From Propionibacteriaceae bacterium (GTDB taxonomy: Bacteria; Actinomycetota; Actinomycetes; Propionibacteriales; Propionibacteriaceae), in the NCBI GenBank assembly GCA_031285845.1, contig JAITVK010000002.1, positions 62,001 to 126,000 of the forward strand: a DNA stretch of 64,000 bases, written 5' to 3'. The notes under the pieces were generated by a model. That model did no database searches. It was not told the origin of the DNA and saw only the letters and a list, made by a program, of their open reading frames with translations. This document shows, in pieces, positions 24,080-32,274 of this stretch. A program made the translations under genes and the position numbers. The first letter of the stretch is position 1; each line of letters starts with the position of its first letter.

Positions 24080-25259
24080 GGGACACTCTGTGCGTCGATG
24101 GGCGCTCGAGGTCGTTACGGCGAGCACAGTCCCGCTGTATAGACCGGCGCGAGTGTTGCTGGTGATGCTGGCATATCTTCTTGGGGTGGCCGCGCTGGTG
24201 GGGTCGATGGGCGTTGTGGGGTCTGCTACGGGGCAAATAGTTGCGCGCTTGACTAGCGCCGGCAGCTCGCAAATGCGCGTTGTCGACGCTTCGCGATCAA
24301 GTTCAACCTGGGACGTCTCCTCTACTCGCGCGGGCAAGATCAGCGGTCTTGAAGGGGTGGTTGAGGTGGCACCCGCGCGCACGTTCACTACAACTAGTAA
24401 CAAGATTTCTCGATTGGCGGCGGCTGAACAGCCCTATCAGGGACACTTGGTGGTGACGGATGAGCGCTTCTTTGGCATAAATCAGCTCAAGACGAGGAGC
24501 GGTCAAGTAGCGCTTCTATCCAACACTTGGGGCGGGACTGTTGCTGTGCTTGGATCTAGGGCCGCGCAAGACCTTGGAGTGGCTGACGTGAGCCCAGGCG
24601 TGCAAATCTGGGCTAATGAGCGCTCCGTGGATGTGGCGGCAGTCCTTGAAGCGAGCGGTGATCCCATCACTGATACGTCGCTGTTTTTGTCTCCAGCGAC
24701 GATGGCCTATTTGTCTGATCAGCTTGATGACTACGTTATCGTCAGGTGCCAGCCGGGTTACGCCGAGCCGCTGGCGAATGCGATCCCGCCTACGCTTCAG
24801 CCGACTAATCCTGGCCAGGTTCAGGTTAGTGTCGTTGCCCAGCTTGCCGACCTGCAGCAAAGCATCAATTCGGATCTCAGTGGTCTGCTCGCTGTCGTTG
24901 GTTGGATCACTCTGGCACTCAGCTCTCTTACTGCAGCTACGACAATGGTCGTGTCGGTTCAGCATCGGGCTCCCGAGATCGCCTTGCGTCGAGCGATGGG
25001 GGCCAGTCGGATGTCGATCTGGCGCTTGTTCACGTACGAGGGTGTTGTCGTCGGCGGCTCTGGAGCCATTCTAGGGACGACCTGCGGGATTGGGCTCACA
25101 TGGATGGTGGCCAGGTATAACGAGTGGCCAGTATGCCTAGGTGTCTCCATTCCGTTGACCGGGCTTGCGGTTGGTCTCGGAGCGGGCGCGTTGGCCGCAG
25201 TTGTTCCGGCGCTGTACGCCGCCCGACGGGACCCGGCCGCAGTGTTAAGAACGGTTTGA
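24069..25259 (+). CDS. MacB/FtsX-type ABC transporter permease
   Basis: About 396 residues from GTG 24069, preceded by GGAGGGGG. One N-terminal membrane helix ([20 protein letters not shown]) is followed by a large extracytoplasmic domain and three C-terminal helices. The C-terminal FtsX-type core reads [20 protein letters not shown] and ends [16 protein letters not shown]. This is the MacB/LolE architecture, exporting peptides or lipoproteins or working as a mechanotransmitter with an ATPase and adaptor. The reading frame looks intact, but both partner genes directly upstream are broken, so it is probably non-functional or uses another ATPase. Confidence 0.82.
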   Translation: MALRGHSVRRWALEVVTASTVPLYRPARVLLVMLAYLLGVAALVGSMGVVGSATGQIVARLTSAGSSQMRVVDASRSSSTWDVSSTRAGKISGLEGVVEVAPARTFTTTSNKISRLAAAEQPYQGHLVVTDERFFGINQLKTRSGQVALLSNTWGGTVAVLGSRAAQDLGVADVSPGVQIWANERSVDVAAVLEASGDPITDTSLFLSPATMAYLSDQLDDYVIVRCQPGYAEPLANAIPPTLQPTNPGQVQVSVVAQLADLQQSINSDLSGLLAVVGWITLALSSLTAATTMVVSVQHRAPEIALRRAMGASRMSIWRLFTYEGVVVGGSGAILGTTCGIGLTWMVARYNEWPVCLGVSIPLTGLAVGLGAGALAAVVPALYAARRDPAAVLRTV

Positions 25260-25797
25260 GTCGAGCCCAGAGTCGCCCCCTGTGATCCACCGTCTTCAGT
25301 CAATCGGTTCTCAGGCAATCGAGGCGCCGTGTTCCGTCTGATGGCGCCTCGCCGACAAGAGTGAGACCAGCGTGAATGTGGTGGATTTAGGCTGGCTGGG
25401 TGGCGTCATTCTCGGGTTCCATGGCAGTGACGCCGTCTATTCGAGCGCCCGCGTCGTCTTGGCGGGTGGAGCGAAGCGTGAAAGTTTGGGGGAGTAGGTG
25501 GAGAAGGTGTCACGTCGAGTGGCGCAGAAACGGGTCTTCGATGAGTGTCGGGCGAGTTAAGCCGCTGCTTTGAAGGATCCGGCCTATGCTCAGGAACTTG
25601 TGGAGTGGGCTGCTGCGTATGACGATGTCGACTTTGGTGAGACTGGTCTGACGCGGATGGGCCGGGGCCACGGGCTCATGGGTGAGAAACGCACTCGTCG
25701 GGATGACGGCCGACCTACGCGTGGCCAAGGCCACAACAGCTCTTCGTGAGGTGGGCATTGTGTGAGAACGGACTGCGGCGGTGTCGGGTCTCCTCGA
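25260..25797. other. Gene-poor stretch with a broken short reading frame
   Basis: A plus-strand frame from GTG 25499 (VSRRVAQKRVFDECRAS) is cut by TAA at 25558 and continues coherently (DPAYAQELVEWAAAYDDVDF, later GLMGEKRTRRDDG) to TGA 25748. It looks like a decayed small gene, possibly an antitoxin-like protein, but I do not recognise the family. The rest shows nothing. Confidence 0.35.
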
Positions 25798-26055
25798 TTA
25801 GACCTTGATGATGGTGTCAGAGTACTGGGTGAGCGTGACGTCATGAGTCACGAGGCGCGTCGATTCCGTCGTGGCTTGCGCGATGAGCAGGCGATCGAAC
25901 GGGTCCCGATGATGCCAAGGGAGCGTCTCCAGGGTCGCCGCATGGGCGGGCAGGAGACTGAGAACCTGGATCCCGCAACTGTGGACGTAGACGATGGCCT
26001 CCGCCGCGTCGAACGCTTCTGGGTTGAGACAGAACTGTCCCTTCGCGACGCCGAT
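25798..26055 (-). pseudogene. Truncated PIN-domain (VapC-like) toxin
   Basis: The minus strand encodes IGVAKGQFCLNPEAFDAAEA, then LSLLPAHAATLETL and LPWHHRDPFDRLLIAQATTE, ending STRLVTHDVTLTQYSDTIIKV and a stop at 25798. The HHRDPFDRLLIAQA motif and the T-x-D of VTHD are diagnostic of VapC-type PIN ribonucleases. The first third, with the catalytic DTHxLLW motif, is missing: the frame runs upstream without a start codon into the stop codon of the carboxylase gene at 26125. No antitoxin is found. A deletion remnant of a toxin-antitoxin module. Confidence 0.78.
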
Positions 26056-26124
26056 GAGACGGTCGGGGCTTCCCCGGTCGGGCGAGCTGGCCCCTTCTCG
26101 GGATCCCTTGCGCGCAGTCCGTCC

Positions 26125-27861
26125 TCAGGCGATGGTCGCCAGCGGTTGCCCATCTTTGACGATGGCTCCTTCGCTGACCAGTGAAGCGAACACTCCGGCA
26201 CGGTCCGCGATCAGGGGCATCTCCATTTTCATGGCTTCGAGAGTTCCAAGGCTGGTCCCAGGTTGGACTGTTGTTCCAGTGGCGACGAACCAGCGGGCCA
26301 GAACTCCGTTCATGGGGGCTCGTACGGCCCCATTGGGAATCTGGTCTTGCGAAGTCGCGCTTGGTTTCGAGCCGGGTTGGGGCGCGCCCGACCCGAGCAG
26401 TGCGGCAGGGAATCCCAGACGGATCCAACGCCCGTCGACCTCGAACCATTCGCGGACCACAGACTCTTTGGTGACGCCGGCCGGCAAGGGTTCGGCCAAC
26501 TCGGGCAGCCAGGAGCATTCGGTCTCGATCCAGTTGGTGTGGACCCGGAAATCTTCGGCGCGAGTGGCGGTGAACGCCGGATCGAGCAGAACACGGCGGT
26601 GGAAAGGCACCAAAGTCGGGATACCTTCGATGTCACATTCCTTCATCGCCTGGCGGCTACGCGCCAGCGCCTCGTCGCGGTCGTTGCCCCACACGATGAT
26701 CTTCGCGATCATCGAATCGAACTCGGGGGAGATCACGCCACCAGCAGTGATGCCGTCGTCGACTCGGACGAACGGCCCGTACGGCAGGTCGAAGCGGGTC
26801 ATGCGACCCGATTGGGGCAGGAAGCCGCGACCCGGATCCTCGGCGTTGATGCGGAACTCCAGCGCATGGCCGATCGAAGGGACGACGTCGGGCAGCGAAT
26901 CCAGTGTTCCGCCTTCGGCGATCTGGAACTGCCAGATGACCAAGTCGACTCCAGTCGTACGCTCCGTGATCGGGTGTTCCACCTGAATACGCGTGTTGAC
27001 TTCGAGGAATGACAGGGAGCCGTCGGATCCGAGCATGAATTCCATCGTTCCGACACCACGGTATTTCACCGCCTGGCCGATGGCGCGTGACGCGTCGACC
27101 AGTTGGGTGAACTGTTCGTCGGTCAGGAATGGCGCGGGCGCTTCTTCGACGACTTTCTGGTGGCGGCGCTGCAGGGAGCAGTCGCGGGTGCCGACGACGA
27201 CGACCCGGCCTTTGCCATCCCCGAGAATCTGCGTCTCGACATGGCGCGGACGGTCGACGAAGCGCTCCACGTAGCACTCGCCGCGGCCGAAGGCTGACAC
27301 AGCCTCGGAGACGGCCGATTCGTAACGCCTAGCCAACTCTTCGGGCTTGTGGACGACTTTGAGTCCGCGCCCGCCACCGCCGAAAGCCGCCTTGATAGCG
27401 ATCGGGTAGCCGTACTGTTCAGCGAAAGCCTGAACCTCTTCGATGCCCAACACTGGCCCCGGTGTTCCCGGAACCAAAGGCGCGCCGACCTGTTCAGCGA
27501 TCCGTCGGGCCGCGACCTTGTCTCCGAGCAGTGCGATGTTTTCGGGGGTCGGTCCGATCCAGGTCAATCCGGCGTCTTCGACGGCCTGGGCGAAGTCGGC
27601 CCGCTCCGACAAGAAGCCATACCCGGGGTGAATCGCGTCAGCGCCCGATTTGGTCGCCACGGCCAAGATCTTGTCGGCGTCGAGGTAGGTCTCCAGCGCC
27701 GTACGACCTTCCAGGCAGTAGGCTTCGTCGGCCAGACGAACGTGGCGGGCGTTGGCGTCAGAGTCGGCATAGACGGCGACCGACTTCAACCCGTGGGAGG
27801 CGCAGGCGCGGATGATGCGGACAGCGATCTCTCCGCGGTTGGCGATCAGTACTTTCTGCAT
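26125..27861 (-). CDS. Acetyl-/propionyl-CoA carboxylase alpha subunit (biotin carboxylase + BCCP)
   Basis: 578 residues. The N-terminal MQKVLIANRGEIAVRIIRAC, the ATP-grasp glycine loop AFGGGGRGLKVV, GTRDCSLQRRHQKVVEEAPA and the active-site FLEVNTRIQVEHPITE are biotin carboxylase hallmarks. The C-terminal biotinyl domain carries EAMKMEMP, the biotinylated lysine. It carboxylates biotin for a carboxyltransferase beta subunit encoded elsewhere, making malonyl-CoA and/or methylmalonyl-CoA. ATG 27861 starts the conserved domain; a longer in-frame upstream start adds low-complexity sequence. TATAGT at about 27869 on the minus strand may be a -10 element. The gene abuts the truncated PIN toxin. Confidence 0.93.
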   Translation of the reverse strand: MQKVLIANRGEIAVRIIRACASHGLKSVAVYADSDANARHVRLADEAYCLEGRTALETYLDADKILAVATKSGADAIHPGYGFLSERADFAQAVEDAGLTWIGPTPENIALLGDKVAARRIAEQVGAPLVPGTPGPVLGIEEVQAFAEQYGYPIAIKAAFGGGGRGLKVVHKPEELARRYESAVSEAVSAFGRGECYVERFVDRPRHVETQILGDGKGRVVVVGTRDCSLQRRHQKVVEEAPAPFLTDEQFTQLVDASRAIGQAVKYRGVGTMEFMLGSDGSLSFLEVNTRIQVEHPITERTTGVDLVIWQFQIAEGGTLDSLPDVVPSIGHALEFRINAEDPGRGFLPQSGRMTRFDLPYGPFVRVDDGITAGGVISPEFDSMIAKIIVWGNDRDEALARSRQAMKECDIEGIPTLVPFHRRVLLDPAFTATRAEDFRVHTNWIETECSWLPELAEPLPAGVTKESVVREWFEVDGRWIRLGFPAALLGSGAPQPGSKPSATSQDQIPNGAVRAPMNGVLARWFVATGTTVQPGTSLGTLEAMKMEMPLIADRAGVFASLVSEGAIVKDGQPLATIA

Positions 27862-28016
27862 AGGCCCACTATAGAAGACCGCCGTGCCTGCACCAAGATG
27901 ACCTCGTGCAGGTGTCGTGGCTTGTGGGAAATGGGACGGTGCGGCTGGCCGCCGTACGGTCGGCGGGGGCGTCGGGCGGGCGGCCGGAGTTGAGCAGCTG
28001 AACTCCGACCGCCAAT

Positions 28017-28079
28017 GACACAACCCTCCCCAAGTTGGCCCTCCGGAGGCCTCCGAGCCAACTCAGGGAGGGTTGTGTC
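28017..28079. repeat. Long imperfect hairpin containing the GGTTGTGTCGC motif
   Basis: Arms 28017-28039 (GACACAACCCTCCCC then AAGTTGGC) and 28057-28079 pair over 23 bp with two mismatches. The 17-nt loop holds a further palindrome CCTCCGGAGG (28040-28049). The right arm contains the motif that is tandemly repeated at 28162-28261. It lies in the 575-bp leader region of the carboxylase gene. Confidence 0.65.
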
Positions 28080-28161
28080 GCCCAAAACCGCGAAATCGAG
28101 CTGTTTTCGCGACATAACCCCTCCACGGGATGGCGGAGCGGCCGAAATGGGGCAACTCGGG

Positions 28162-28261
28162 CAGGGTTGTGTCGCCCGAGTGGGGTTGTGTCGCCCAACT
28201 AGGGGTTGTGTCGCCCAACTAGGGGTTGTGCCGCCCAACTAGGGGTTGTGCCGCCCCGCAG
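28162..28261. repeat. Five tandem copies of a 20-bp repeat
   Basis: The unit GGGGTTGTGTCGCCCAACTA recurs with exact 20-bp period: two identical copies (28182-28201, 28202-28221), one with a T to C change (28222-28241), and diverged flanking copies at 28162-28181 and 28242-28261. The same core also occurs at 28071-28085. No spacers, so it is not a CRISPR array. Function unknown. Confidence 0.85.
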
Positions 28262-28326
28262 CCCGCTGTTCTCCCTGCTCACCACGCTCCCAGCCCTAAA
28301 CCTCGATAGTCCTCGGGGGAGTCGAG

Positions 28327-28345
28327 GCGAGCGCTGATCGCTCGC
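28327..28345 (-). terminator. Hairpin downstream of RIO kinase gene
   Basis: GCGAGCG (28327-28333) pairs with CGCTCGC (28339-28345) around CTGAT, about 90 bp beyond the minus-strand RIO kinase stop. A possible terminator; no U-tract. Confidence 0.35.
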
Positions 28346-28435
28346 GCAGGGCCCCGTCTGTCGGCTCGCCCACCGGATGCCGAGGTAGTTTCGGGGTGAC
28401 TCGCGAGGGCTGGCCGCCCCTTCGGGTGCGCCGTC

Positions 28436-29230
28436 CTATCCCCAGGCCTGGCTGATCGCCTCGGAGAACAGCGCGCCGGAGTCGACGGCCACACCGTGCC
28501 GCGCGAAGTACTGACACACGTTGTCACAGTCGCGTTCTAGCAGTGGCACGCCCATGGGGTTTTTCACCAGGTCGACGGTTTGGGGAAGGTCGATGATGAC
28601 GATGTGTCCGTCGCGAACCAGCATGTTGTAGGCCGACAGGTCGCCGTGAGCGTACCCGAGCCCTGCCATGGTCACAATCGCGGCCCTGACCTCTTCGTAC
28701 AACTGCTCGGCTTGGCTGAGGCTCACCTCGGCGTCGTGAAGTTGTGGACACGAATGGCCGGCGTCGTCGCCGATCCACTCCAGCAGAATTTCGGCGCCGG
28801 TGATCTGGACTGGGTACGGCACCGGCACGGCGTTGCTCCAGAACAGACGCAGGAACTTGAACTCCGTGGTCGCCCACTCCGATTGGGCGACCGCTCTGCC
28901 GTAGGCGGACATCTTTTTCAGCGCACGCTTGTCACGGGCGCTGCGCAAGTCGCGGCCCTGGGCGTAGAGCGTCCAGCCGGTGACAGACGGTTTGTAGCGC
29001 TTCGCGCCCATCAAGCACACCGCGGAGTCGTCGGTCGCGCGTCGCTCGATCAGGTGAAGACTGGCCTCTTTGCCAGGTTTGATCAGCCCCAACTCAGTGT
29101 CGATGGCCGACCCGGTGGTCACCAGCCATTCTGGGTACGGCTCGGGTCCGCGGCTGGCGGACCCTTCGGTGTCGGGCCAGGTCGACCAGCGCTGGTCTGG
29201 TTCGAGAAGTGGTAGGGAATCGTCGCCCAT
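28436..29230 (-). CDS. RIO-type serine/threonine protein kinase
   Basis: 264 residues from ATG 29230 (AGGA six bases upstream). KPGKEASLHLIERR is the RIO nucleotide-binding loop, YAHGDLSAYNMLV is the catalytic loop (Asp in HGDLSxYN) and IIDLPQTVD carries the metal-binding Asp; LERDCDNVCQYFARHGV is typical of RIO1/RIO3-like proteins. The family phosphorylates or acts as an ATPase on substrates that in bacteria are mostly unknown. Earlier in-frame starts (29317, 29434) lack good binding sites. It lies behind the ROK regulator on the same strand but 213 bp away, so it is probably a separate unit. Confidence 0.85.
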   Translation of the reverse strand: MGDDSLPLLEPDQRWSTWPDTEGSASRGPEPYPEWLVTTGSAIDTELGLIKPGKEASLHLIERRATDDSAVCLMGAKRYKPSVTGWTLYAQGRDLRSARDKRALKKMSAYGRAVAQSEWATTEFKFLRLFWSNAVPVPYPVQITGAEILLEWIGDDAGHSCPQLHDAEVSLSQAEQLYEEVRAAIVTMAGLGYAHGDLSAYNMLVRDGHIVIIDLPQTVDLVKNPMGVPLLERDCDNVCQYFARHGVAVDSGALFSEAISQAWG

Positions 29231-29443
29231 GAAGCGTCCTAACGCGAAGTTCGGGGGTCGCCGCCGAAGGCGCTCCACAGGGGTGGCGGCTTCGGCGAAC
29301 ACAGCCGGGGTCTCCATGATGCACCCCATGATTGCTTCACCACAAGCGATGACGCGGTCGAGCCCGTACGCCCGCTGTGGCCACAGAGTGGCTCGAAGGC
29401 ACGAAGCTGAGTCTGGCCCGCTGCCCGCCCGCACGCGCTGTGG

Positions 29444-30721
29444 TCACCGCCCGGCGAGCATGGCCGGGGTCTGGATCAACACTTCCATGGGGAGGGTGGC
29501 CGCCCCCATGGCGACCGAGTCGCCGCCGAAGGTGGACGGATACAAGGTGAATTGGTGGGCGGCGCGATCCAGCGCGTTGTCGCGGATCGCATGGTCGATC
29601 TGTTGCGCGCGCGTGGCCATGAGCAGTTGGCCGACCCATCCGCCGATGACGATGCGCTCGGGGTTCATGACATTCACGATGCCCCCCAACGCCCGGCCGA
29701 GACGGGCGATCGCTTGGTCGACCACACGGGTCGCCGCCGGGGTCGATGAGGCGATCAGACACTCCACAGACGCGGAACCGGTTCCGTCGAATTCGCCACC
29801 AGCGTCTGCCCAGGACGTGAGCAACCCGTCCGCGCCGACGTACGTCTCAAGACAGCCGTGTCCACCGCAGCGGCACGGGCGTCCGTCGTCCTCGATCCGG
29901 ACGTGGCCCCATTCGCCAGCGCTGCCGTGTGATCCTTCCAACAGGACTCCGCCGCTGATCAATCCGAGACCGACGCCTCGGCCGATGAGCACCACCACGG
30001 CGTGTTCGGTGTCGCGCAACGCCCCGAACCACTGCTCGCCTTTGGTGTGCACTTTGGCGCCGTTCTGGGCGAAGACGGGCAAGTCGGTCGACATCAATTC
30101 GCTGATGGCGACCGGGGCCCAGCCCAAGCTTTGAGCGTAAAGGATCTGTTCATCGAACCGCAGCTCGGTTCGACTGGACGACCCGGCGGGGTGTGCCGAC
30201 TCGAGTTGGACTCCCGACGCCGGCTCGACGACACCAGGCAGCCCCAATCCGACACCGACCACCCGCGGCCAGGCGGTCGGATTGCGCGTCTCCAAGGTTG
30301 TCAACGCTTCGCCGAGGTACTGCCGGATAGCGGCTGGAGTCTGGGTGGTCTCACTGCTGCCGAAGACCTGGTCGATGCGGGTGAGCGTGAAGTCGAAGAA
30401 CTCGACTGCGATGCCACGCTCACCGACATCGACTCCGATCAGGTATGCTCCAGCGGGGCGTCGCTCGATCAAGGTGATCGGGCGACCGCCGCGTGAAGAG
30501 ACCTGACCGGATTCACAGATCAGACCCAAATCGATCAGTTCGGCGACGAGGTTCGACACCGTCTGAATCGACAAACCCGTACGCCCGGCGACCGACGCTC
30601 TGGTGGTCTGCCCGTCCACGATGATCTGTCTCAAGACTCTGGCCAGGTTGGCCTGTTTGAGTTCTGTCATCGTGGACGAAGGCGGCGACCCGAGTCCAGC
30701 GACGGGCCTTGCATGGGTCAC
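29444..30721 (-). CDS. ROK-family transcriptional regulator of the GH5/importer 4 operon
   Basis: 425 residues from GTG 30721, which overlaps the GH5 stop (GTGA) with AAGGAGG four bases upstream inside the GH5 3' end; an alternative ATG at 30670 starts closer to the HTH. Winged helix: TRASVAGRTGLSIQTVSNLV. The ROK domain has LLEGSHGSAGEWGH and the zinc motif CRCGGHGCLETYVG. It is the last gene of a unit with GH5, two permeases and a binding protein, and so probably controls that unit in response to a beta-gluco-oligosaccharide or its phosphate. Kinase residues are only partly conserved, so it is a regulator rather than a glucokinase. Confidence 0.9.
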   Translation of the reverse strand: MTHARPVAGLGSPPSSTMTELKQANLARVLRQIIVDGQTTRASVAGRTGLSIQTVSNLVAELIDLGLICESGQVSSRGGRPITLIERRPAGAYLIGVDVGERGIAVEFFDFTLTRIDQVFGSSETTQTPAAIRQYLGEALTTLETRNPTAWPRVVGVGLGLPGVVEPASGVQLESAHPAGSSSRTELRFDEQILYAQSLGWAPVAISELMSTDLPVFAQNGAKVHTKGEQWFGALRDTEHAVVVLIGRGVGLGLISGGVLLEGSHGSAGEWGHVRIEDDGRPCRCGGHGCLETYVGADGLLTSWADAGGEFDGTGSASVECLIASSTPAATRVVDQAIARLGRALGGIVNVMNPERIVIGGWVGQLLMATRAQQIDHAIRDNALDRAAHQFTLYPSTFGGDSVAMGAATLPMEVLIQTPAMLAGR

Positions 30722-32262
30722 ATAGCCTCCTTGAAATGAACTGCGGCCAAGACAACATGTTCAACTGCGGTGACCCGCAGTCTAGCATCGCGCATGGCGA
30801 TCTCAACCGGGACGGTGTTGCCTTCACCATCGACGCCGTACGCCCCGGTGGGGTCGAAGCCGGCGGGCACGTCGAAGGCCAGCCAATCGCCTGGTTCCAG
30901 GTCGATGACCAGTACCTCTTCGGGCAGATAGGGCCGTCCGTCGGTCTGGGTGAACGGGTTCTCGACTGATTCGCCTTGGAAGCGGATCCCGACCCGATCA
31001 CTGGCGCGGAAGACCGGAGCCTCCGCTGATTTCGCCACGCTGTGACCGACACCCGGGCCAGCGAAGCTGAAACCCCAAGCGGGCAGAACCGGCAGCGGGG
31101 AGCCCATCAGCGCGTCGATCACCTGGGGCTGCCACACCGTGTTGTCCAGGGCCACGTTCTTCAGCAACTGGTCGAAGATGGCTTGGGCCTCGGCAGGATC
31201 CACGTGGGTCTCACCAGTGCTGCTGGCGATGATCTTGTCCCAGCCTGCCGGCGGGGTGACGTTGGACGGCGAGGTCTTGGTGCTCAGCTTCTTCCACGGC
31301 CAGAAGCACCACCCGGCGTCTTCGGTCTCATAAAGCCGGAAGGCGGTGTAGAGCCACGGCAGGGTGTTCTCCCCGCCTTCGCCCATGTAGATCGGCAGGT
31401 TGAGGCGCTCGCGGGTTTGGAGGAATTCGCTCAAGGTCTCACGGTCGGGGGCCGACCAGTACTTATGGAATTGCAGGCAAGAGTTCTCGTCCCACACCCG
31501 GTCGAACATCGACCAGTTGGTCGCCCAGTGGGAGCCTTCGTAGACCAGCAGATGGTCGGCGTCGACGCGGCGGATCTCTTCGGTCAGGCGCTGATAGACC
31601 CGGGCGAGCGCGTCGCCGTGGCTGTGCTGCCATTCGTTCGGCAACGGCTCGTTGAGCAGGTCATAACCGAGCACAGTCGTCTCGTTGGCGTACCGACGAG
31701 CCAAATCGATCCACAGGCGTACGGTCAGGTCTTCGTACTTCTGGTCGAGGAACAGCTCGGGCAGGTTGTTCGGGGAGTCGTCGATGTTGGCTCCAGTCTG
31801 ACCGCCGGGTGCTCCGTGCAGATCCAGCAGCACCCACAAACCGTGGCGCTTGCACCAGTCGATCAGACGGTCGATCAGAGCGTACCCTTCTTCGATCGGC
31901 TCGCCGGTCGGGGTTTGGATGACGCGGGAGTTGATCGGCAGCCGAACATGGTCGAAACCGCATTCGGCCATGCGCGCGATGTCGGCTTCGGTGATGTAGA
32001 TGTCGCGGTAGCGAGTCCAGAAGCTCGCCGCATAATCGGCGCCGGCCAGGCGCTCGATGAGGGCTTCGATTTCGCGAGGCGAGGAGGCTCCGGGCTCCAG
32101 CAGCCACATGTAGCCTTCGGCCAGGAACCAGTTGCCGAGCCCCATGCCGCGCAACAGGCGAGGTCTGCCTGAGCCGTCGACCAATGTGCCAGCGTGGGCG
32201 TGGACCATGCCGCTGAAATCGGCCGGACCGCCGATCACCGGGGCAGTTGATTGTTGAACCAT
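30718..32262 (-). CDS. Intracellular glycoside hydrolase family 5 enzyme
   Basis: 514 residues, no signal peptide. The (beta/alpha)8 domain (about 30-390) has LLRGMGLGNWFLAEGYMW at its start, HVRLPINSR, LLDLHGAPGGQTG, acid/base E205 in YDLLNEPLP and nucleophile E295 in IYMGEGGE. This pattern is close to exo-beta-1,3-glucanase/cellulase-like GH5 enzymes. A C-terminal beta-sandwich of about 110 residues follows (RVGIRFQGESVENPF). As a cytoplasmic enzyme it should cleave imported beta-glucosides or oligosaccharides. AAAGGAA lies 8 bases before ATG 32262. It follows the importer 4 permeases with a 12-bp gap and precedes the ROK gene with an overlap. Exact linkage specificity cannot be told. Confidence 0.87.
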   Translation of the reverse strand: MVQQSTAPVIGGPADFSGMVHAHAGTLVDGSGRPRLLRGMGLGNWFLAEGYMWLLEPGASSPREIEALIERLAGADYAASFWTRYRDIYITEADIARMAECGFDHVRLPINSRVIQTPTGEPIEEGYALIDRLIDWCKRHGLWVLLDLHGAPGGQTGANIDDSPNNLPELFLDQKYEDLTVRLWIDLARRYANETTVLGYDLLNEPLPNEWQHSHGDALARVYQRLTEEIRRVDADHLLVYEGSHWATNWSMFDRVWDENSCLQFHKYWSAPDRETLSEFLQTRERLNLPIYMGEGGENTLPWLYTAFRLYETEDAGWCFWPWKKLSTKTSPSNVTPPAGWDKIIASSTGETHVDPAEAQAIFDQLLKNVALDNTVWQPQVIDALMGSPLPVLPAWGFSFAGPGVGHSVAKSAEAPVFRASDRVGIRFQGESVENPFTQTDGRPYLPEEVLVIDLEPGDWLAFDVPAGFDPTGAYGVDGEGNTVPVEIAMRDARLRVTAVEHVVLAAVHFKEAM

Positions 32263-32274
32263 AATGTCATTCCT

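Noticed and set aside
26060-26110. A third copy of the Nfn-gene palindromic element
   Set aside because: GGTCGGGCGAG and GGGGCTTCCCC look similar in composition, but the nested arms and order of the element are not reproduced.
26125-27861. Pyruvate carboxylase
   Set aside because: The chain has only biotin carboxylase and biotinyl domains; the carboxyltransferase domain of pyruvate carboxylase is absent.
28162-28261. CRISPR array
   Set aside because: The 20-bp units are directly adjacent with no spacers and there are no cas genes in the window.
29444-30721. Glucokinase function for the ROK protein
   Set aside because: It has an N-terminal winged helix-turn-helix and lies at the end of a glycan-import operon, so a regulator is the better call.
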